From positions 1 through 37,800 of IMG/VR virus record IMGVR_UViG_3300008120_000134: a DNA stretch of 37,800 nt; one strand, 5' to 3'. Below are positions 33,297 to 37,800 of the stretch, in pieces; the first letter of the stretch is position 1, and each line of letters opens with the position of its first letter. The translations under genes were made by a program, and so were the position numbers. This stretch comes from a virus. Below the pieces are notes generated by a model. It saw nothing but the letters and a program-made list of their open reading frames with translations, had not been told where the DNA came from and searched no databases.

Positions 33297-33451
33297 GAGA
33301 TATATTAATGACAACAGGCGTAGGAGCAATTACAGGCGCTATCTTTAGCGCATTTAAATTGCCAATACCTGCTCCACCAGTATTTGCAGGACTTATGGGT
33401 ATTGTTGGCCTATGGATTGGCTATGCTATAGTTACAAGGATGATGGCATGA
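33293..33451 (+). CDS. XapX-domain membrane mini-protein
   Basis: GTG 33293 overlaps the previous stop (GTGA) with GGAG three bases upstream, giving 52 residues; ATG 33308 would give 47. The sequence is almost entirely hydrophobic: GVGAITGAIFSAFKLPIPAP, then VFAGLMGIVGLWIGYAIV. Two membrane helices joined by a PIPAPP turn is the hallmark of XapX domains (DUF1427), which are found in bacteria and phages; no biochemical role is established. It would sit in the host membrane. It overlaps the next gene by four bases (ATGA). Confidence 0.65.
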   Translation: MRDILMTTGVGAITGAIFSAFKLPIPAPPVFAGLMGIVGLWIGYAIVTRMMA

Positions 33452-33783
33452 GCGATAAAAGTACATTAGAATTAATTAGCGATATCACAGAATTTAATGA
33501 TCTTCATGAGTTCATGAAGGATGAACATCTTGATAAAGCTTTAGCTATTACAGTCAAGCTGCTCATGAACCCAGATGTTCCTGCTGCCAAAGCACCACAA
33601 TTAATTATTGAGCTACAAGCAATGTCGACAAAGTTTTCTATGCTTGCTGCTGTCTATTCAACGATAGCAAAAGATAAAGCGGGCACAGCAAACAATAATA
33701 AAAAGAATGTATATTATTCAGCAAAGGAGTCGATAGATAAGCTTGTGGATGCCCTCAAGTATATCGTTCGTTATAATGGCTAG
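33448..33783 (+). CDS. Hypothetical helical protein
   Basis: ATG 33448 (AAGGATG site upstream) gives 111 residues. It is all helical: STLELISDITEFNDLHEFMK, HLDKALAITVKLLMNP, APQLIIELQAMSTKFSMLAA, and a C-terminal helix SAKESIDKLVDALKYIVRY. No enzyme motif is present. It lies in the recombination operon between the XapX and Cas4-like genes and overlaps the latter by eight bases. Confidence 0.6.
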   Translation: MSDKSTLELISDITEFNDLHEFMKDEHLDKALAITVKLLMNPDVPAAKAPQLIIELQAMSTKFSMLAAVYSTIAKDKAGTANNNKKNVYYSAKESIDKLVDALKYIVRYNG

Positions 33784-34561
33784 AGATATAGTAAAGAATT
33801 TAAAATTTAAAAAGTACGAAGGTAAGTTTGATCCAAAAGAGTTTGCCAAAATGCTAGATGACGCATATCTAGCTACCAAGAGGGCAGATGGAGCAATGAC
33901 TAAGTATACATTTAGTCCAAGTAGTTTTGGTTATGGTAATGGAAATTGCCCTAGATATTGGTATATGGCTTTTAGCGGAGCTCATTTTGTAGACAACAAT
34001 GATGCACAAGCGATTGCAAATATGGCTAATGGTACTAAAGCCCATGAAAGAATTCAAAGTCTGATAGAAAAAATGGGAGACCCCGTTAAGTCAGTACAGA
34101 CAGAAGTAGAAATTAAAAATGAATATCCGCCTATTCGTGGCTTCATAGACCTTGTAATTAATTGGGACGATGAAGAAGTGCTTGGTGAAATTAAGACTGC
34201 GAAGCAAGAAGTATGGGATACAAGGCAAGCAGAGATGTCACCTTCGGCAAACCATATGCTTCAGCTTTTAGCATACATGAAGTTGCGTAATGTCAAGGAA
34301 GCCTTCTTCCTATATGAGAATAAGAATACTCAAGAGCTTCTTATCATACCACTGCAGATGAATGAAAAGAATAAAGAGATTATAGATAATCTATTTGTAT
34401 GGCTTTGCGAAGTTTATGATAATTACAAAGATGGCGGAATTCCAATGAGGCCATTCCTTAAAACAAGTTACGCATGCAAGGGATGTCCCATAAAGAAAGA
34501 ATGTTGGTCTGGAGAAACTGGAACGGTACAGATAGAAGCATATGAGGTTCCAAAGCTATGA
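33776..34561 (+). CDS. Cas4-like PD-(D/E)XK nuclease with Fe-S cysteines
   Basis: With start ATG 33776 the protein has 261 residues. Four cysteines of a likely iron-sulphur cluster are C58 (GNCPRYW) and C234, C237, C243 (ACKGCPIKKEC), the split arrangement of Cas4/AddB nucleases. Between them lie the catalytic elements H90 (GTKAHERI), D125 (RGFIDLVI), E138-x-K140 (LGEIKTAK) and Q163 (MLQLLAYMK). These enzymes resect DNA ends to give single strands, which RecA can use. It is a stand-alone phage nuclease and not part of a CRISPR locus, as no cas genes or arrays are present. It overlaps the next gene by four bases (ATGA). Confidence 0.85.
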   Translation: MARDIVKNLKFKKYEGKFDPKEFAKMLDDAYLATKRADGAMTKYTFSPSSFGYGNGNCPRYWYMAFSGAHFVDNNDAQAIANMANGTKAHERIQSLIEKMGDPVKSVQTEVEIKNEYPPIRGFIDLVINWDDEEVLGEIKTAKQEVWDTRQAEMSPSANHMLQLLAYMKLRNVKEAFFLYENKNTQELLIIPLQMNEKNKEIIDNLFVWLCEVYDNYKDGGIPMRPFLKTSYACKGCPIKKECWSGETGTVQIEAYEVPKL

Positions 34562-34836
34562 TCTGTGCTAATAAAGAATGCTCAAGGGAATTTGATGCGA
34601 AGACGCATAATCAAAAGTATTGCTCAGATGAATGCTGCCGTGTAGCAACAAATAGACGGATTATGGAAAAGTATTATGAGAAAAAAGCAATCCGTAATGG
34701 TGCTAAAAGGGTATGCAGGAAATGTAATACTAGGCTGAGCAGATATAACGAATCAGAAATATGTGCGGGATGCCAGAAAAAAATAGACATTACACAAAAG
34801 AATAAGTTATTGAGGATGATAGATGAAATTGGGTGA
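34558..34836 (+). CDS. Two-zinc-finger protein
   Basis: This 92-residue protein starts at ATG 34558. The first module is CANKEC-x-EF (residues 3-8) followed by KYCSDECCRVATNRR (near 20-30), which resembles phage HNH-associated or MYND-like zinc modules with a basic helix. The second is CRKC (near 53-56) with ICAGC (near 69-72). It lies between the nuclease and resolvase genes and overlaps the latter by 14 bases. DNA binding is likely but the family is not named. Confidence 0.65.
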   Translation: MICANKECSREFDAKTHNQKYCSDECCRVATNRRIMEKYYEKKAIRNGAKRVCRKCNTRLSRYNESEICAGCQKKIDITQKNKLLRMIDEIG

Positions 34837-35389
34837 ACTAATTAAAACAAAGGCCCACAGGGTTCTTGGTATAGATGCTTCTACAAATTCTGTTGCATTC
34901 TGTTTAATGGAAAATGATAAGCCATTGAAATGGGGCAAGATCGAATTTGAAGGATCAGACATATACGAAAAGATACATGACGCAAAGGTCAAGATGCATG
35001 CTATGCTTCCTGAGCTTAAGTCTGATTACATAGTAGTTGAGGGTGCAGTATTCGTTAAGTCTCCAGATGCTGTAATTAAACTATCTTATGTTTATGGAGT
35101 CGTTATTGCAGAGCTGATGTCTACTGGCGCTAAGGTTATGACCATATCACCTACATCTTGGCAGGCGTACATAGGAAATAAAAATCCAACAAAGATGGAG
35201 AAAGATAAGCTTAAGTTTGAAAATCCAGGGCATGCTGAATCTTGGTACAAAGCAAAAATGCGGGAAATAAGAAAGCAAAGAACTGTAGATTATTTTAATA
35301 AGAAATACAATTTAGGCCTAGACGATTTCGACGTAGCAGATGCATTCGGCATTGCTCATTATTCAAACACGGTGTTAACAGAACGATGA
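34823..35389 (+). CDS. RuvC-like Holliday junction resolvase
   Basis: This 188-residue protein has the RNase H-fold acidic residues of RuvC: D18 in GIDAS, E73 in YIVVEGA, and D170/D173 in DFDVADAFGIAHY. SWQAYIG near 113 matches the conserved segment before the last helix. An insertion with Lys/Glu (NPTKMEKDKLKFENPGHAES) occurs before the final helices. It cuts four-way junctions formed by RecA-driven recombination and during packaging of branched DNA. It is of the phage type and overlaps the next gene by four bases. Confidence 0.85.
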   Translation: MKLGELIKTKAHRVLGIDASTNSVAFCLMENDKPLKWGKIEFEGSDIYEKIHDAKVKMHAMLPELKSDYIVVEGAVFVKSPDAVIKLSYVYGVVIAELMSTGAKVMTISPTSWQAYIGNKNPTKMEKDKLKFENPGHAESWYKAKMREIRKQRTVDYFNKKYNLGLDDFDVADAFGIAHYSNTVLTER

Positions 35390-35526
35390 AACTATATAAA
35401 AGTAAAGACTGGCTATACCGACGATATGTCGTTCAAAAAAAGACTATGGAAGAAATTGCAAAAGAATGTAATGTGACGGTAATGACCATTTATCGTTCTT
35501 TAAAAGAAAATGGGCTAATAAAATGA
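35386..35526 (+). CDS. 46-residue HTH protein
   Basis: ATG 35386 overlaps the RuvC-like stop as ATGA, and TGA 35524-35526 overlaps the next start. The product has a basic N-terminus (KLYKSKDWLYRRYVVQKK) and a clear HTH (TMEEIAKECNVTVMTIYRSL), where EEIAKECNV forms the first helix and turn and TVMTIYRSL the recognition helix. The fold resembles the HTH of resolvases or of RNA polymerase sigma factors (region 4-like). It may be a regulator of the next genes. Confidence 0.7.
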   Translation: MKLYKSKDWLYRRYVVQKKTMEEIAKECNVTVMTIYRSLKENGLIK

Positions 35527-35945
35527 GCGTTATCTATACTGGGGGCACCTTTGACCTGTTTCATTCTGGTCATGTTAACCTTTTGAAAAGATGTAAAGAG
35601 CTGTCTGGAGACTGGGGGAGCGTAGTAGTTTCATTAAATACAGACGAATTCATTCAGCAGTATAAAGGAAAGCCACCAATTTGTAGCACAGAAGAAAGAA
35701 TGTCTGTTCTTGAATCATGCAGATATGTGGACCAAGTAGTTTTAAATGTTGGGGGGGCAGATTCTAAAATAGCAATAGAAATTGTTAAGCCAGACTATAT
35801 AGTAATAGGATCTGATTGGGCAAAAAAAGATTACTATTCTCAAATGGGTTTTACCCAAGATTGGCTAGATGATCGTGGTATTGGATTGGTTTATGTCCCA
35901 TATACACAAACAATTTCTACTACAAAATTAAAAGGAAGAATGTGA
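35523..35945 (+). CDS. TagD-like nucleotidyltransferase
   Basis: This 140-residue protein has the GTFDLFHSGHV signature (H14-x-G-H17) near the N-terminus, a mid-region TEERMSVLESCRYVDQVVLN, DYIVIGSDW, and ISTTKLKGR at the C-terminus. All are marks of the TagD/GCT family that transfers CMP or AMP to a phosphorylated alcohol or sugar (glycerol-3-phosphate, heptose-phosphate type). A phage copy next to a glycosyltransferase suggests activated building blocks for virion or DNA decoration. The substrate cannot be named from sequence. It overlaps the glycosyltransferase by one base. Confidence 0.8.
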   Translation: MSVIYTGGTFDLFHSGHVNLLKRCKELSGDWGSVVVSLNTDEFIQQYKGKPPICSTEERMSVLESCRYVDQVVLNVGGADSKIAIEIVKPDYIVIGSDWAKKDYYSQMGFTQDWLDDRGIGLVYVPYTQTISTTKLKGRM

Positions 35946-37336
35946 TGAAATTTTTTACCTATGTGGTTTGCTGGGATGAAGTGTATGATAATGTTCTTAA
36001 TATAGAGCATTCATTTAAGTCAAATAATATTCCACATAAAATTATAAATTCTGGTTCTAGAATTAGTGACGAATGGTTAAATGTTGGAGACATAAGATAT
36101 TATAGGCAACTATATAGAGCTGTTAAAGATTTTGATCGTTCTTATGAGTACATGTTTTGGCTTGCTGGTGACGTAAGTTATAATAACTGGACATCATTTC
36201 TAGATAGGGCAAACTTATCTGTTTCAACATATAATGTTTTTGCATATGCTCCACATTTGACAAGTGAACCATGGCATGAAGGATCTTCTAGAATATCTAA
36301 TTTAGACTTAGACAATAAAATGCTGCTTTCAATTCAAACAGATGGTATAGCAGTTATACTGCATAGAGATGTAGTTGACATGCTTGAAAAATATTTTGAT
36401 TTCCTATCCAGTAAGACGGATATTACAAAGTTGACTAGCGGCTGGGGAATGGATATGATTTGGTGTGCGTATTCTATATATAATGAAAAACTAGTTCTAA
36501 GAGATAATGAAAATATTTTAAATCATCCCTCTGGTAGCAGCTATAATCATGACAAAGCTTCCCATGAATTAAAAATAATTCTAGAAACTTTTTATGAGTT
36601 TTGTGATGTAAATGATATAGACTCTAATAAGATTAAACAATTACATGACAAGATATATGGAAGAATGCAGCACAGGCCAGACTGCTTGTCTATAAGTTCA
36701 TTTTACGACACAGAGCCAAACTTGTTAAAAAATAAATATCCAATAAACTATCACACGATATATATAGATGACACCAGAGCATCTAATAGAGATAATTTAG
36801 ACTACATGCTAAATGGTAATAAGATAGATATAAAATGTCTTAATGCTAAAAAAGACGGAGAAATAGATAAATTTAAATTAGAAAATCCAGAATTTAAATT
36901 TGCTTGGGATGGGTTCAAATTAGGAGAAATTGGTAATTTTGGAAGTCATTATCTTGCTTGGAAATACTTAAAGCAGAGCGATTTAAATGAATTAATTATA
37001 TTTGAAGATGACGTTTTAATAAATAATTCATTTCATTATAAATATCAAACTGCTATGAGTGTGTTGCCAAATGATTATGATATATTTAGTATCTATGTAG
37101 ATCCAAATCAGCATCCAAGATTTGACGAATCTCAAAGAATTAGTTATTATATAGCCAAGGGATATCAGGACTGGTCTACTTTATGCTATGTAATTTCAAA
37201 GCGTGGAGCAGAAAAACTCTGCAAATATGTAGAAGAGATAGGATTTGATCATCCAACAGATTGGTTTATTTTTAGGAAAGGGCATCAGGGTATATTTAAT
37301 GTTTATACCCTCCCACCATATATTGAGAAATATTGA
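35945..37336 (+). CDS. Two-part glycosyltransferase (C-terminal GT25-like)
   Basis: ATG 35945 overlaps the previous TGA; the in-frame GTG at 35942 is an alternative. The C-terminal half (about 265-463) matches glycosyltransferase family 25: HTIYIDDTRASNRDNL, GEIGNFGSHYLAWKYLK, an EDD motif at E354-D355-D356 (LIIFEDDVL), and YVISKRGAEKLC. The N-terminal half (1-240) begins KFFTYVVCWDEVYDNVLNIE, has YMFWLAGDVSYNNW near 75-90 and resembles another nucleotide-sugar transferase fold, but its family is unclear. The codon use is more AT-rich than in nearby genes. Decoration of virion proteins or modified bases is inferred. Confidence 0.7.
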   Translation: MKFFTYVVCWDEVYDNVLNIEHSFKSNNIPHKIINSGSRISDEWLNVGDIRYYRQLYRAVKDFDRSYEYMFWLAGDVSYNNWTSFLDRANLSVSTYNVFAYAPHLTSEPWHEGSSRISNLDLDNKMLLSIQTDGIAVILHRDVVDMLEKYFDFLSSKTDITKLTSGWGMDMIWCAYSIYNEKLVLRDNENILNHPSGSSYNHDKASHELKIILETFYEFCDVNDIDSNKIKQLHDKIYGRMQHRPDCLSISSFYDTEPNLLKNKYPINYHTIYIDDTRASNRDNLDYMLNGNKIDIKCLNAKKDGEIDKFKLENPEFKFAWDGFKLGEIGNFGSHYLAWKYLKQSDLNELIIFEDDVLINNSFHYKYQTAMSVLPNDYDIFSIYVDPNQHPRFDESQRISYYIAKGYQDWSTLCYVISKRGAEKLCKYVEEIGFDHPTDWFIFRKGHQGIFNVYTLPPYIEKY

Positions 37337-37390
37337 GAATCCACTCAGTATAGATTCAAGATATGAATCACAAGTTCAATAGGAGCGGAT

Positions 37391-37720
37391 ATGTTAGAAC
37401 CAGTATTTCCAGATTCACCTCAATTTAAATGTGAAGACTTGTATCTACTTACAGTAGGTACAGAAGCAGGCAAAGAAATTTTAGAAACCTGCCATGAAAT
37501 TGCACATATGTTGGTCAAAAAGAATATTGCCTACGGCAATTCAGCCCTAGATCCTGTGCGTATATTTTCAAAGGCGGGACCAAGAGAGCAACTCCATGTA
37601 AGAATCGATGACAAATTAAATAGATTAATGAAGGGCACAGATTACCCAGGCGATAATGATATTGATGATTTAATTGGTTATTTAGTCCTATTAAAGATTG
37701 CCAAGCAAAAATCTAGTTGA
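37391..37720 (+). CDS. DUF1599/MazG-like protein
   Basis: This 109-residue protein has an AGGAGCGG site before ATG 37391. The segment KKNIAYGNSALDPVRIFSKA, then REQLHVRIDDKLNRLMKG and DDLIGYLVLLKIA fits the DUF1599 family (also described as nucleotide modification associated domain 1), an all-helical MazG-like fold whose conserved D-D-L pair and YGN turn are visible. These proteins are frequent in phages and are thought to act on nucleotides. Enzyme activity is unproven. The C-terminus overlaps an inverted repeat. Confidence 0.65.
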   Translation: MLEPVFPDSPQFKCEDLYLLTVGTEAGKEILETCHEIAHMLVKKNIAYGNSALDPVRIFSKAGPREQLHVRIDDKLNRLMKGTDYPGDNDIDDLIGYLVLLKIAKQKSS

Positions 37721-37735
37721 TTTTTTAGTCAACTA
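37714..37735. repeat. Perfect inverted repeat over the DUF1599-like stop codon
   Basis: TAGTTGA (37714-37720) pairs with TCAACTA (37729-37735) around TTTTTTAG. It contains the stop codon and overlaps the -35 of the next promoter, so it could be a terminator, an operator, or both. Confidence 0.55.
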
Positions 37736-37745
37736 AGATTATAAT
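37717..37745 (+). promoter_or_regulatory. Promoter for the last, probably leaderless gene
   Basis: TTGATT (37717-37722) and TATAAT (37740-37745) have a 17-base spacer. Eight bases separate the -10 from ATG 37754, so transcription would begin at or within one or two bases of the start codon, and no ribosome binding site is present. Confidence 0.6.
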
Positions 37746-37753
37746 GTATATAT

Positions 37754-37800
37754 ATGGACATTGAATTAGCTGATCATTTTGATCGCATGAATAAGGTGGT
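37754..37800 (+). CDS. Start of a hypothetical gene (3' partial)
   Basis: ATG 37754 opens a frame of 15 complete codons (MDIELADHFDRMNKV) that runs off the window. The other nearby ATG (37744) hits a stop after six codons. The promoter spacing and missing Shine-Dalgarno support a leaderless mRNA. Too little is visible to name a function. Confidence 0.45.
   Translation, partial: MDIELADHFDRMNKV

Noticed and set aside
33776-34561. CRISPR-Cas association of the Cas4-like nuclease
   Set aside because: No repeat-spacer array and no cas1, cas2 or effector genes are present; phage Cas4-like nucleases commonly stand alone in recombination operons.
37353-37369. GATTC...GAATC repeat before the DUF1599-like gene
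   Set aside because: Only five paired bases and no promoter consensus at a fitting distance.
1-37800. tRNA genes, integrase, transposase or lysin
   Set aside because: No cloverleaf pattern ending in CCA, no tyrosine or serine recombinase motifs, no DDE transposase and no amidase/peptidase lysin signature were seen in any of the genes read.

Overview
The window is a continuous stretch of a tailed double-stranded DNA phage genome (Caudoviricetes) with siphovirus-like architecture. Every recognisable gene lies on the + strand, and most neighbours overlap by 1-14 bases (ATGA, TGATG and TAATG junctions). The base composition is AT-rich. Several features suggest an actinobacterial host: extended -10 promoters (TGN-TATAAT), at least two promoters placed so that the transcript would begin at or next to the start codon (leaderless), common GTG/TTG starts, and a phage-encoded DnaE with RecA, a Cas4-like nuclease and RuvC. 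Large actinophages carry similar gene sets. The host assignment is inference; no tRNA, integrase, lysin or repressor is visible to anchor it.

Bases 1-5630 are the head and neck module: the C-terminal end of a scaffold or protease-type protein, the major capsid protein, a SAP-like small protein, a head-tail connector, three neck/tail-completion proteins and the major tail protein. The capsid and major tail genes are each followed by a strong hairpin terminator and then a new promoter. Bases 5733-6391 hold the tail assembly chaperone pair, joined by a canonical -1 slippery heptamer (C CCA AAC). The 2193-residue tape measure protein follows. Bases 12987-22649 are the tail tip and host-recognition module: a distal-tail-type protein, two large hub-like proteins, small structural proteins, a fibre with FN3-like domains, a repeat stalk and a C-terminal S74 chaperone, a coiled-coil protein with an overlapping out-of-frame partner, and a lectin-like protein.

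A promoter with two tandem perfect inverted repeats (22654-22711) marks the switch to the replication module. This holds a metallophosphoesterase, zinc-ribbon and HTH regulators, a possible helicase-loader-position protein, a DnaB-type helicase, a CHC2/TOPRIM primase, a gp32-like SSB, a DNA polymerase III alpha subunit and a MazG-like pyrophosphohydrolase. A recombination block follows: RecA, a small PD-(D/E)XK Hjc-like candidate, a XapX membrane mini-protein, a Cas4-like Fe-S nuclease and a RuvC-like resolvase, with small zinc proteins between them. The right end carries a possible sugar-modification cassette (a TagD-like cytidylyltransferase and a two-part glycosyltransferase), a DUF1599-like protein and the start of another apparently leaderless gene.

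Together the genes supply virion assembly, a largely autonomous replisome (helicase, primase, SSB, polymerase), recombination and junction resolution, nucleotide-pool functions and possible glycan or base decoration. The most interesting signals are the frameshift site, the leaderless promoters, the overlapping gene pair at 21699-22215, the multi-nuclease recombination cluster and the glycosyltransferase cassette.
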